DNA of 64,000 nucleotides from Gp6-AA40 sp035496255 (lineage in GTDB: Bacteria; Acidobacteriota; Vicinamibacteria; Vicinamibacterales; UBA2999). The notes beneath the pieces are model-generated. The model was not told where the DNA came from and searched no databases. It saw only the letters and a list, made by a program, of their open reading frames with translations. The position numbers were made by a program, and so were the translations under genes. The DNA is taken from positions 62,001 through 126,000 of the forward strand of contig DATJEU010000033.1 in assembly GCA_035496255.1 (NCBI GenBank). Reading direction: 5' to 3'. Positions within the stretch are counted from its first letter, which is position 1, and the number at the start of each line of letters is the position of its first letter. This document shows, piece by piece, positions 34,701-42,429 of the stretch.

Positions 34701-34843
34701 CTGGACGCTTCGACCGTGACACCGGGGAGCACGGCTCCGGTGTTGTCTTTCACGACGCCGCCGATCGCAGACTGGGCGAAGGTCGCCGCCGGGAGAGAGA
34801 CGAGTAGCACGAACGCTCGCAGGATCTGTCCTGTCAGTCGCAT
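31709..34843 (-). CDS. TonB-dependent receptor-like outer-membrane protein (Oar-like), receptor 2
   Basis: 1044 residues, ATG at 34843 with GAGGTGAGGA upstream. Signal peptide to about residue 23, carboxypeptidase-regulatory-like domain (IGGVVKDNTGAVLPGVTVEASSP, about 26-110), plug domain (about 115-235), then a beta-barrel ending in Trp (LAAEFAW). It differs clearly from receptor 1 and from the tandem pair at 44668/48469, so it is an independent family member rather than a recent copy. Paired cysteines (CRTC in the barrel) suggest a disulphide-held outer loop. Substrate unknown. Confidence 0.87.
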   Translation of the reverse strand: MRLTGQILRAFVLLVSLPAATFAQSAIGGVVKDNTGAVLPGVTVEASSPVLIEKSRTATTDGNGRYRIENLQPGPYTVTFTLQGFSTVKHENLTISGTGVTTVDADMKVGGVAETITVSAEAPVVDVQSTKRELTLDNETMRNLPSVRSYSYLLNTVPGMTSNITDVNTGPVFAIFPVHGGRGVESRLTVEGMNISNPPGGNQPPNYTADIGNAAEVTVTTSGGLGESETAGVQMNIVPKTGGNRFSGLVALSGFSKGMQSDNYTDELKNKGAGTPNPTYHVYDFNIAAGGPIVKDRLWYYMSVREQGSRRNILNLYYNKNAGDANQWYYNPDFSRPAYYDRMWENYTPRITWQASQKNKLTLSWDEQPVCRTCSGTANFSGSPSPNVAPDADGHGEFSPQRVQTARWTNPWTNKLLLEAGLGNTYYQWGVRELDPNPGHDLVRVVDNATIINDAGAIAAITSRSQNWLVAKTDGANWFTYASYITGSHSMKFGYQGNWWKDDRGEHTNSQSLQYTLDGGTRAADGTFIPSHPTTITEYANPYFNNARAAMASFFAQDQWTLKRLTLQGAVRYDHPWSWFPAVTQPQGRFFPGVSFDEQPGVTGYNDITPRMGAAYDVFGNGKTALKVNLGKYLQGASVGNLLSQANPSLRIPGGAGAGFFNPSVTRSWTDANQDFVPDCDLSNPLAQNLAGATPIDPTKDSCGQISNLLFGSNQFVGATIDPSVTHGWGVRPSDWSFGASVQQQIFPRASVEVGYYRRVFTMFTTGGVVTDDLNVGPNDFTSFSVPVPTDSLNRLPGDTPAAIPGFLNKTPEAFGRTQNLLLRSTKDIGDDSRVFNGVDVTFNVRTLKGVTFTGGTSTGKVTNDWCDIRAAVPENGTFATNPYCHTSSPVQTSFNGQASYVIPKADVLVSGVYRDRVILNGTPNNASTDQLGGSLPATFRVSTTDPAIVAQIGRSLTGVAFNANLVEPGTFYPGRNRQLDLSLKKIVRLGNRRFTGGLDIYNVANSNTILFYNTAFIPNVTGYLTPFAYMNPRVFRLAAEFAW

Positions 34844-35146
34844 TCCTCACCTCGAAAAAGCGCCACGTGGGAATCTCACGGCGCGCAAAAGTCTGGCTTC
34901 ATTCCAGTGAATTGCATGCAGTCGGTCAGTATCCCGAAAGCAGCGCGCGTCTAAACGCAAGCGAACTGCCACATCACCAGGGACGAGCTGGGCGCCTCAG
35001 GCGACGTCAGATCGTCTGCAGGACGACAGGCTGTTTGGAATAGCGGCCTGAGTGTGGCGGGAATGTCGATCGAGCGTTTCCGATTTGTTGGATTGGGAAT
35101 TCAGCGCAACGCACGGCGAGGCGGGCGCTGCATGCAGACCCGCGTA
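34844..35146. other. Intergenic region upstream of receptor 2
   Basis: 303 bases between the end of the dehydrogenase gene and the start of receptor 2. Apart from the weak promoter noted below and a short GCGGG/CCCGC pairing near 35121-35143, no gene, strong terminator or repeat of the other families was recognised. Confidence 0.5.
34928..34955 (-). promoter_or_regulatory. Weak promoter candidate for receptor 2
   Basis: On the minus strand, TTTAGA and GATACT are separated by 16 bases (4 of 6 matches each). It contains the same GACGCGCG stretch seen in the spacer of the promoter at 52039, but its quality is clearly lower than those of the other receptors. Confidence 0.3.
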
Positions 35147-36514
35147 CTAGCTGTACAGCACGACGCCGATCATCACCGTGCGATCGGCGCAATCCTGGAT
35201 CGCCTGGCGCGTCTCCTCGATCTTGTAGGTCTTCGTGATCATCGACTTGCCGTCGAGAAGCCCTCTTTCCATCAGCTTCACGAACCGCGGCAAATCGCGC
35301 ATCACCTGTAACCCGCCCTGCTGTCCCGGATGAATGGTGCGGCCGAGAATGGCGAGTTGCACGCCGGGAAATGGCACGGTTGCGGTGGTCAGCCCCATCA
35401 GCATCACATGTCCGCCCATGCGGGTCGCATCCCACGCCTGCTGCACGGTTTTGACATTCGTCGGATCCGGCTGCGTCTCCACCTTCGGCGGCAGCGCCTG
35501 CAGACCCGCGGCTTCGACGGTGAAGTCGGCGCCACGCGCCATCGCGTCGATCCCGCCGCCCCAGTACATGCCACCGGCAAACTTGCGATTGGTGGGTCCC
35601 TTCGTCAACTCTCGAATCTTCTCGACGATGGCGTCGCCTTCGGCGTTGGGGTCGAGTACCGTCGTCGCGCCGATCTTCAGCGCGAACTCGCGGCGGTACT
35701 TCACCGGATCGATCGCGATCACCTGCGTCGCACCGGCGACGCGTCCCGCCTGTATCGCGCCGACGCCGACCGGCCCGCAGCCGAACACGCACACGTCAGA
35801 GCCAGCCTCGAAGCGCATCAGGCTGTGACCGGCAGCGAAGCCCGACGCGAGCTGATCGCCGAGCAGCGTCAACTCCTGCGCCGGCAGGTCGCTGAACACC
35901 GGGACGCAATACTCCTCGAAGATCGCCATGATCTCCGAGAAGCTCCCGATCCCGGCTTCGGCGTAGACCGGCGTCCCGTCAGCCATGTCGGCAAACGCGG
36001 GAAAGGCGTCGCCGCCGAAGGTGTACTGACAGTAGTCCGGCCGGCCGTGCAGGCACTGATAGCACTGACCGCATTGCGACGTGCCCGCGACAATGACGCG
36101 ATCGCCAACCTGCACGCGCTTGACCAGCGGACCGATCGCCTCGACAACGCCGAAGCCGGCGTGATTGGGAATGGTGGCGCGCTGCGTGTTGTTGGTGCCG
36201 AGTGCGGCGCGCGTGCTCGTGTAGCACGGCGCCGTCGCCAGACTGCGAACGACCACCTGACGTGGATCGATCGCGCGCAGGCGCATGGTTTCGACCGACG
36301 CGCCGGTACCGTGGCGAACGAAGCCGCGGAAGGAGCGGCCAGTCTGCGTCCCGGCCGTGATGGCCGGCGCCTGGCCGGCTATCGACTGCCCGCCCGCGAG
36401 AGCGGCGGCACCGCCGGCCACGGCCGCAGCGCCGCGGCGAATGACCGCGCGTCGCGACACGCCGGGTCCGCTTCGTGGATCCCGGACCCCGTCCCGTCGC
36501 GATCGTTGCGCCAT
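35147..36514 (-). CDS. Zinc-binding alcohol dehydrogenase family protein with Tat signal
   Basis: 455 residues. The N-terminus carries a twin-arginine motif SRRAVIRR followed by an Ala/Gly-rich hydrophobic segment (about 20-50), so export in folded form is predicted. The MDR fold follows: catalytic-zinc Cys in ATAPCYTSTRAALG, structural-zinc cysteines in CGQCYQCLHGRPDYC, and the nucleotide loop VFGCGPVGVGAIQ. The usual GHE zinc motif reads NHAGFG, so the Glu is missing. An NAD(P)-type enzyme outside the cytoplasm is unusual. It starts 4 bases after the dioxygenase gene and is in its operon. Confidence 0.85.
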   Translation of the reverse strand: MAQRSRRDGVRDPRSGPGVSRRAVIRRGAAAVAGGAAALAGGQSIAGQAPAITAGTQTGRSFRGFVRHGTGASVETMRLRAIDPRQVVVRSLATAPCYTSTRAALGTNNTQRATIPNHAGFGVVEAIGPLVKRVQVGDRVIVAGTSQCGQCYQCLHGRPDYCQYTFGGDAFPAFADMADGTPVYAEAGIGSFSEIMAIFEEYCVPVFSDLPAQELTLLGDQLASGFAAGHSLMRFEAGSDVCVFGCGPVGVGAIQAGRVAGATQVIAIDPVKYRREFALKIGATTVLDPNAEGDAIVEKIRELTKGPTNRKFAGGMYWGGGIDAMARGADFTVEAAGLQALPPKVETQPDPTNVKTVQQAWDATRMGGHVMLMGLTTATVPFPGVQLAILGRTIHPGQQGGLQVMRDLPRFVKLMERGLLDGKSMITKTYKIEETRQAIQDCADRTVMIGVVLYS

Positions 36515-36518
36515 CGAT

Positions 36519-37607
36519 CTACTTCTTGTCGCCGAACTTGGCCTTGTAGTGCGAAAGCGGCACCGCCGGCTCGGGAACCGAGCCTGATTTCTGTCCCGCC
36601 TGTGCCGCGGCTACCGCGGCCGGCGCGGCTGGCTGTCCGGCCTTCGGCCGGTTCTCTTCCGGAACGGTGATCGGCTCGAGCTGCGCGACGATCGTCTGGC
36701 GCTGATCCTCGTACCACGGCGGCAGGTGCAGCTTGGTGCCGAGTTCTTCAGGCGATTCATCGAGGAAGAAGCCGCCGGGCACGTTCGACGTGCACTCGAC
36801 CAGAATGCCACCGGGCGAGCGCGTGTACATCGAGTGGAAGTAGAAGCGGTCCTTGATCTCCGAGCAGTCCGTGAACCCGAGCTCTTCGTACCACGCCTTC
36901 TGCTTCGCCATCGCAGCGTCAGTGTCGAGGTTGAACGCGATGTGATGGGCCGTGCCGGCGCCGAAGCCCCAACTGCCCGGCGCGCGATCGGGCTCGTGGT
37001 GCAGATCGATGTAGCGCCCCTGACCGGTCCCAGGCACCGCGAACCGATGATAGGGACCATCGACACCCAGCTTCTTGAAGCCGAGGGCGTCGGTGAAGAA
37101 CGTTTCCTGGTCGCGAACGTCACGCACCGACAGCACCGCACCGAGGAACCCGTGCGTCGCCACATCAGCGCTGATTTCCTTCGTCGTCCATCCCTTGCGA
37201 TGGTCGTCAGGCGTTTCCACGACTTCGAACAGCAGACCCGCCGGATGGCGGAAGCGGATGTACTTCTGCGAGAAGCGCTCCTGGATGCCGCTGTGCTCGA
37301 TCTTGTGACGTTCGAGGTGGTCCTTCCAGAAGCCGATCGTTCCCGGGGTGACGGTGTAGCTCGTCGCCGACAACTGGCCCGATCCCGCGCGTCCGGGTTT
37401 GCGGCTGTAGGGGAACGAGGTCGCCACCGACCCGAGCTCGACGTCCGCGTTGGCGTAATACAGGTGGTAGATGGGGATGCTGCCGTCCATCAGCACGGTC
37501 TGCTTGACCATGCGCTGGCCGAGCACCTTCGTGAAGAAGTCGACGTCCTCCTGGGCTCCACCGACACACAGGGTGATGTGGTGTACGCCCTTGACCAGGC
37601 TTTCCAT
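36519..37607 (-). CDS. Ring-cleaving dioxygenase, glyoxalase/VOC fold (MhqO-like)
   Basis: 362 residues with two VOC domains (about 1-145 and 150-300). Metal ligands are probably the His in GVHHITL at the N-terminus, the His in GTAHHIAFN, and the Glu in GGILVECTSN; this is the arrangement of Fe(II)/Mn extradiol-type enzymes such as MhqO/MhqA that open hydroquinones. A Pro/Ala-rich tail (about 310-362) is an addition to the family core. In Bacillus, mhqO is linked to a DoxX-family gene, and the DoxX gene lies just upstream here. This supports a quinone or hydroquinone detoxification role. Confidence 0.85.
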   Translation of the reverse strand: MESLVKGVHHITLCVGGAQEDVDFFTKVLGQRMVKQTVLMDGSIPIYHLYYANADVELGSVATSFPYSRKPGRAGSGQLSATSYTVTPGTIGFWKDHLERHKIEHSGIQERFSQKYIRFRHPAGLLFEVVETPDDHRKGWTTKEISADVATHGFLGAVLSVRDVRDQETFFTDALGFKKLGVDGPYHRFAVPGTGQGRYIDLHHEPDRAPGSWGFGAGTAHHIAFNLDTDAAMAKQKAWYEELGFTDCSEIKDRFYFHSMYTRSPGGILVECTSNVPGGFFLDESPEELGTKLHLPPWYEDQRQTIVAQLEPITVPEENRPKAGQPAAPAAVAAAQAGQKSGSVPEPAVPLSHYKAKFGDKK

Positions 37608-37747
37608 GTGAGTCTCTCCCGGCGGGAACCGCTTCCGGTCACGGCCAGCAGTGTGGCGCGACCCCCTCGCGAATTCCGCCCTGCTGTTCTATGCCTCCGC
37701 CGAAGCGGGGGCGGTGAAGAAATTCAAAGCAGCGCCCACGATACACG

Positions 37748-37862
37748 AATGCGAGACGGGGGTGCGACACGAAGGTGCGAGACGGGGGGTGCGAGACGGG
37801 GGTGCGAGACCGGGGTGCAAGGCAGAGGTTCGCACCGCCGTCTCGCACCTTCGTCTCGCACC
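37748..37862. repeat. Iterated-word hairpin, GTGCGAGACG family
   Basis: Five tandem-like copies of a GGTGCGAGACGGG unit (some variant, such as GTGCGACACGAAG) form the left arm; the right arm has CGCACCGCCGTCTCGCACC and TTCGTCTCGCACC. It occupies the spacer between the DoxX gene and the dioxygenase gene on the minus strand. The flanks have no T-run. The architecture matches the other word hairpins, but the word is different. Confidence 0.75.
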
Positions 37863-37871
37863 AACAGGTCT

Positions 37872-38273
37872 TCAGAGGGAATAGGGCCACGGGCGCGGCA
37901 ACGCCAGCAGCATCAGCGCCGCGCCGAGGAGCGCCATGTTCTTCTGGAAGTTGACGAAGTCCGCCATCCGCGCGTTGGCGTCGGCGGCGCGCCAGTAGTC
38001 GTGCATCTTTGGTGTGACGACGGCGAGGAAGAGCGCCGCCATCAGCAGCCCGATGCCGGCGTGGAAGCCGGTGATGATGGTCGCTCCGGCAATGAGCAAC
38101 CACGCGCCTGACGCCAGAATCGATGCGCTTGCTGCCGGTACACCCTTGAACTGGGCGTAACCAACCATCGCGGCGCGGCTGGTGAAGTGGTTGATGCCGT
38201 TGTACAGAAACAACCCGCCGAACAGGACCCGGCCAATCAGCAGCAGGATCGGACTGATCTCCATCAAGGTCAT
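37872..38273 (-). CDS. DoxX family membrane protein (MhqP-like)
   Basis: 133 residues with four hydrophobic segments. LLIGRVLFGGLFLYNGINHF opens the DoxX family domain, and HDYWRAADANAR and FQKNMALLGAALMLLA match its second half. An upstream GGAG lies at good spacing. DoxX/MhqP proteins accompany ring-cleaving dioxygenases and are proposed to take part in quinone handling at the membrane. It is divergent from the IclR gene with only 54 bases between the starts. Confidence 0.9.
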   Translation of the reverse strand: MTLMEISPILLLIGRVLFGGLFLYNGINHFTSRAAMVGYAQFKGVPAASASILASGAWLLIAGATIITGFHAGIGLLMAALFLAVVTPKMHDYWRAADANARMADFVNFQKNMALLGAALMLLALPRPWPYSL

Positions 38274-38321
38274 GTCTCGCGCTCCATGTTGTCAATCGAA
38301 CGTAAAGTACCGATAATCCCG

Positions 38322-38336
38322 TTTCGCATGGCGAAA
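38322..38336. promoter_or_regulatory. Palindrome TTTCGC-ATG-GCGAAA overlapping the IclR-type gene start
   Basis: A perfect 6-bp inverted repeat centred on the ATG at 38328, with further CCCG/CGGG pairing outside it. It recurs with one central base changed (TTTCGC-ATA-GCGAAA) at 52002-52016 downstream of a receptor promoter. Position and symmetry suit an IclR-type autoregulatory operator that would also control the divergent DoxX gene. Confidence 0.55.
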
Positions 38337-39155
38337 AACGGGTCCCAGGAATTCGTTGCCTCGCTCGAGCGCGGTCTGCGGGTTCTGCAGTCGTTCTCGC
38401 GCGAGCACGCCCAGATGACGCTCAGCGAAGTGGCCGCCCAGACCAAACTGAGCGCCGCCACCGTCCGGCGGTCGCTGCACACCCTCGAAAGCCTCGGCTA
38501 CATCGGCCGCAGCGGCCGCCGCTTCCTGCTCCGTCCGAAGATGCTCGGCCTGACCGCCGGCTACCTCAGTGCGATCAACGCCGAAGTCGTCCTCCAGCCG
38601 TTCGTGCAGGAAGTCGTGAACGAGGTCGGCGGCAGTTCGTCCGTCACCGTCCTCGACGACCTCGACATCGTCTACCTGGCACACGCGTCCCAGAACCGGG
38701 CGATCCGCCTGACCGCCGGCGCCGGCGCCCGCTACCCGGCCTACGCCACCTCGATGGGCCGGGTACTGCTGGCCAACCAGCCGAAGAGCACCATCGACCA
38801 CTATTTCGCGCGCGTGCACTTGAGGAAGCTGACAGAGCATACCGAAACCAACCCCACTGTGCTGCGGCGAATTCTCAAGGTGGTGCGCGAGAAGCAGTTC
38901 GCCACCGTGCAGGACGAACTCGATTACGGGCTGGTGAGCATCGCCCTGCCCATCTGCAGTCCCTCCGGACAGGTGGTCGCGGCCGCCAACTGCTCGGACG
39001 TGTCCAACCGGTTCAACAAGCAGGCGTTAATCGACAAACGGCTGCCGACGCTGCGCCGGGCGGTGCGGCGAATCGAGACCATGCTGGTGCAGTTCCCCGA
39101 GTTGTCGGCGTCGGTGACCTTCGATCAGCCCGGACGGCTGCCGATGGCGAGGTAG
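38328..39155 (+). CDS. IclR family transcriptional regulator
   Basis: 275 residues from the ATG at 38328; an in-frame ATG at 38286 would add 14 residues. The N-terminal winged helix-turn-helix begins at VASLERGLRVLQSFSREHAQ, with TLSEVAAQTKLSAATVRRSLHTLESLGYI as its recognition region (cited only by its ends TLSEVAAQ and TVRRSLHTL). The effector domain follows, with YATSMGRVLLAN and DELDYGLVSIALPI. It resembles the aromatic-degradation branch (PcaR/PcaU type). Its place, divergent from DoxX-dioxygenase-dehydrogenase, suggests it controls them. Confidence 0.92.
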   Translation: MAKNGSQEFVASLERGLRVLQSFSREHAQMTLSEVAAQTKLSAATVRRSLHTLESLGYIGRSGRRFLLRPKMLGLTAGYLSAINAEVVLQPFVQEVVNEVGGSSSVTVLDDLDIVYLAHASQNRAIRLTAGAGARYPAYATSMGRVLLANQPKSTIDHYFARVHLRKLTEHTETNPTVLRRILKVVREKQFATVQDELDYGLVSIALPICSPSGQVVAAANCSDVSNRFNKQALIDKRLPTLRRAVRRIETMLVQFPELSASVTFDQPGRLPMAR

Positions 39156-39173
39156 AGGGCGGGGTGAGATAGG

Positions 39174-39947
39174 ATGCGCGATATGGCGAGACCCGCAGGA
39201 GCGGTACACGGCTTGGATCGGCGCGGCGAGGATTCACAGATCGCCCGCGCCTTCATCGGCGTTCGCGACCTGCTGCTGCGCGGCGACTTCGGCCGCGGCG
39301 AACGCATCTCCGAGCTGCCGCTGGTGGCGCGGCTCGGCGTATCCCGAACCCCGATTCGCCTCGCGCTCGAGCGGCTCGCCCACATGGGCCTGCTCGATGC
39401 CGGCGTCACCGGCGGGTTCACGGTCCGCGAGTTCTCGCTGTCCGAGGTGCTCGACGCGATCGAGGTCCGAGGCGTGCTCGAAGGCACCGCGGCGCGGCTC
39501 GCCGCGGAGCGTCTCTCGAATGACAGCGAGCTCGCCGCGCTGCGTCGCCACTGCGCGGGCATGGAACGGATGGAGCGGCTGACCATCGACTCGTTCTCCG
39601 AATACATGGATCTGAACGAGGCGTTCCACTCCGCGGTGATGGATCTGGCGAAGAGCCCGATGCTCCGGCGCAACCTCGAACAGGTGATTCAACTGCCGTT
39701 CGCGTCGCCGAGTGCGATGGTGTTCCCCACGTCGGTACTGGCACGATCGCAGGAGCTCTTCTCGATCGCCAACGAGCATCACCACGCGCTGGTCGAAGCC
39801 ATTGCCGCGCATCAGGGCACGCGCGCCGAAAGCCTGGCGCGCGAACACGCCTTCGTCGGCAGCCGCGCCCTGGAGCTTGCGCTGTCCGACAACAACGCCC
39901 TCAAGCGCGTGCCCGGCGGCTCACTCATCAACGTGTCCCTACGCTGA
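39174..39947 (+). CDS. GntR family transcriptional regulator (FadR/VanR-like)
   Basis: 257 residues from ATG at 39174 (ATG at 39183 is equally possible). The wHTH is at about 25-85 with ISELPLVARLGVSRTPIRLALERLAHMGLL, quoted by its ends ISELPLVARLG and LALERLAHMGLL. The FCD-type helical effector domain follows (EVLDAIEVRGVLEG and FHSAVMDLAKSPMLRRNLE). It starts 18 bases after the IclR gene, so two regulators of different families are probably co-transcribed next to the aromatic-type operon. Confidence 0.9.
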   Translation: MRDMARPAGAVHGLDRRGEDSQIARAFIGVRDLLLRGDFGRGERISELPLVARLGVSRTPIRLALERLAHMGLLDAGVTGGFTVREFSLSEVLDAIEVRGVLEGTAARLAAERLSNDSELAALRRHCAGMERMERLTIDSFSEYMDLNEAFHSAVMDLAKSPMLRRNLEQVIQLPFASPSAMVFPTSVLARSQELFSIANEHHHALVEAIAAHQGTRAESLAREHAFVGSRALELALSDNNALKRVPGGSLINVSLR

Positions 39948-39965
39948 AGCGTTCAGGCTTCTGGA

Positions 39966-40093
39966 TTCTCGCTTCCCGGTTCGTGTTCAAGTTCGGATCG
40001 AGCACAGCCGCGACTCCTCACGATCCGAACATGAAACTTGAACACGAACTGAGAACACCAACTCAGAACACGAACTCAGAACAGAGAACCCGG
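39966..40093. repeat. Iterated-word hairpin, GAACTCAGAAC family
   Basis: The left arm GGTTCGTGTTCAAGTTCGG plus ATCG pairs with CGATCCGAAC, then ACTTGAACACGAACT on the right; outside this the right arm runs on as direct repeats of ACTCAGAACACGA and AACTCAGAACAG. It lies between the convergent GntR and membrane GT genes. Confidence 0.7.
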
Positions 40094-40104
40094 AAGGCCG
40101 AACT

Positions 40105-42429
40105 CTATTCGACTCTCACCTCGAACACCCGCAGCCCCAACCGCCTCGCGTCGGTGGTCCCCTCCGCCTGTCCAGGCAGGTAGACCTTGTCGGTCTCGAT
40201 CGTGACGCGGCCGCCGCTCGCCGCCAGCGCGTCGCCGGGCACCGTCACGTCCCAAATGAAGTCCTCGCCGCGATGGAACGTCTGAAGCACGGCGAGCTCG
40301 CGATCGCCGGCGCGCATGCGGACGGTCGGCGGTGCGTCGAAGTACTTCAGCGGCGACTCGCCTCGCAGCGAGATCCGCACCCCTCCGGGCGCGAAGATCC
40401 GCAGCGTGGCCTTGTCGCCGGTCCACCGCCACGCCAGGCCCCTGGCATTGTCGTACTCGGCCTCCTGCCAGCCTTCGCCGAAACCGAACATCACCGTCTT
40501 CAGGTCCTGGAGGTCGAACTGCTCCACCGCGACGTCCGGTGTCCTGACACCCGCCGGTTCAGCGCGCGCGGTGATCGTGAGCGCCGCGTAGTTTCCGGTG
40601 CCCGCCGGAATCCCGTGCGGCAGCGAGACGACGTGAAAGAAATTGATGCCGTCCTTCGCGGGATCGAGCCGCCAGGTATCGACCACTTGCCCGTCGATCG
40701 CCATCTCGAAGATCGACGGCGGATCCGTGGCGCGGCCGAGATCACGTCCGGCGACGATTGCCTGCAGCGGATCTGAACGCCGGCGCACCCACGCGCTGAT
40801 CGGGTGCTGCGGCAACCGCTTTCCCGCCGCACGGGCGACACCGGCGGTCTCGGGCGTCAGCTCCCATCCTTCGCCGGCAAACCAGCCGGGCGCGTTGAAG
40901 CGATACCAATCTGCCGCCATCGGCCGGCTTCCCATGAATGCCGGATCCGCCGCCATCCTCCAGCGATATTCGACCGGTGCCACGCGCACCTGCGGATCGA
41001 TCAGCGCCAGATCGGTTCGCGATGGATCAGCCAGGAACCAGACGACGTCCCGGCCACCTTTCAACCAGTAATCCTCGAGCGCCAGCCATTCGTACGTCCG
41101 CCTGGGCTCGACGATCGGCAGCATGGTCGGCGCGGCCTGCAGCGGACGCCGCAACGCGTAGTGCGCGAACACCGCGGCCGGCTGGCTGCCGGCGCGCTCG
41201 ACCATCGACGTCATGTCCGCGATCGCGCGAAACGCCGGATGCGCTTCGCTCGCGTAGGCGCCGGTCGCCGGCAATGCCACCCACAGCAAAGCCACGACGA
41301 GGACGCCGCTCGCCATCCGGGCAGTGTGCCGCCCGGCATGGCGCACCGGTACCACCAGGAGTCGAGCCGCGGGATACACCATCGCCGGCACAAGCGGCGT
41401 CGCGTAGCGCAGGTTCCCGGTCTCCTGGAACAGCAGATGGAACACCGCGTACGGCACGAACGCCATCGCCAGCAACACCAGCGCACGCCGATCGAACAGG
41501 AACAGCCAGATCGTCCCGGCGATGGCGATCGTCAGGACGACGGCCGCGAGCGTCACCGAGCCGAACGGCAGTACGACGCTGTCGTACAGCGCGAACGCGA
41601 TCGCTTTCGGGGCGGGATGCGCCCACAGCATGTTCACCCAGGAAAAATCTTCGTCGGCCTGATTACCGAGCGCGTGCACATAACCGCCGACACCGCCACT
41701 CGCGACGAGCAGCGGCACCGCCCACGCGAGGCAGACGACGAGGAACACGGCTGCGGCACGCAGTAGTGGGCCGCGCTGCCGTCTGTGCACGACCAACGCG
41801 TACGCAAACAGCGGCAGCGTCAGCGGCCAGGTCTGCGCACGAGTCCCGAGCGCCACGCCAACAGCCACCGCGGCCCACACGAGACCGCGCGGATCGCGCA
41901 TGGCTCGAAGCGACAACGCCTGGCCCGCGAGCGCCAACCCGAGGCCGAGCATGTCGCTCATCGGTCGCAGTCCCGTCAGCCAGACCAACGGCGTAGCCGC
42001 AACGATCGCGGCGCCGCACAGGCCGGTTTCACTCGCCTCCGCTCCATCGCCCGTCACCTCGCGGAACAGGACGCCGATCGCGATGATCGCGATCGTCCCG
42101 CCGATCGCCGACCAGATCGCCAGTGCCAGCGCGTCGGCGCGCATGTACGCCAGCCCGGGCGCGAACAGGTGAATCAGCGCGAGGGCGATGCGGCCGGCCG
42201 CAATGAAGACCGGATATCCGGGCGGATGCGGCTGATGCAGACCGGGATCGAAGTGATGGAGTCCGAGCGCGAAGTTGATCGAGTCGATGTCTTCGAGCGA
42301 AGGCGCAAGAAAAGGGAGGTGCAGCGCCAGCCAGGCCACCGCCACGACGTAGGTGAGCCGCGGCAATCGCTCGGGACCGCGCTCCGCCACTCCCGTCCTA
42401 CTGGATGGGGCGGAGTCGGAGACCTTCAT
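40105..42429 (-). CDS. Polytopic membrane glycosyltransferase, GT-C type
   Basis: 774 residues. Residues about 28-400 hold around ten membrane helices, starting with LTYVVAVAWLALHLPFLAP and the luminal acidic loop EDIDSINFAL, with HPPGYPVF following; this first-loop acidic pair followed by a PPGYP-like turn is typical of GT-C enzymes using polyprenol-linked sugars. The C-terminal 350 residues are soluble, beta-rich and lack an obvious family. The ATG overlaps the larE 3' end by 32 bases. Donor and acceptor are unknown. Confidence 0.75.
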   Translation of the reverse strand: MKVSDSAPSSRTGVAERGPERLPRLTYVVAVAWLALHLPFLAPSLEDIDSINFALGLHHFDPGLHQPHPPGYPVFIAAGRIALALIHLFAPGLAYMRADALALAIWSAIGGTIAIIAIGVLFREVTGDGAEASETGLCGAAIVAATPLVWLTGLRPMSDMLGLGLALAGQALSLRAMRDPRGLVWAAVAVGVALGTRAQTWPLTLPLFAYALVVHRRQRGPLLRAAAVFLVVCLAWAVPLLVASGGVGGYVHALGNQADEDFSWVNMLWAHPAPKAIAFALYDSVVLPFGSVTLAAVVLTIAIAGTIWLFLFDRRALVLLAMAFVPYAVFHLLFQETGNLRYATPLVPAMVYPAARLLVVPVRHAGRHTARMASGVLVVALLWVALPATGAYASEAHPAFRAIADMTSMVERAGSQPAAVFAHYALRRPLQAAPTMLPIVEPRRTYEWLALEDYWLKGGRDVVWFLADPSRTDLALIDPQVRVAPVEYRWRMAADPAFMGSRPMAADWYRFNAPGWFAGEGWELTPETAGVARAAGKRLPQHPISAWVRRRSDPLQAIVAGRDLGRATDPPSIFEMAIDGQVVDTWRLDPAKDGINFFHVVSLPHGIPAGTGNYAALTITARAEPAGVRTPDVAVEQFDLQDLKTVMFGFGEGWQEAEYDNARGLAWRWTGDKATLRIFAPGGVRISLRGESPLKYFDAPPTVRMRAGDRELAVLQTFHRGEDFIWDVTVPGDALAASGGRVTIETDKVYLPGQAEGTTDARRLGLRVFEVRVE

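Noticed and set aside
37748..37862. Possible mini CRISPR array
   Set aside because: The GTGCGAGACG units are adjacent with no constant-length unique spacers, the right arm is inverted, and no cas gene is seen. It is a word hairpin.
40804..41996. Long plus-strand frames opposite the GT-C membrane protein
   Set aside because: They are Arg/His/Gln-rich shadows of a well-supported membrane protein with helices in the proper frame.
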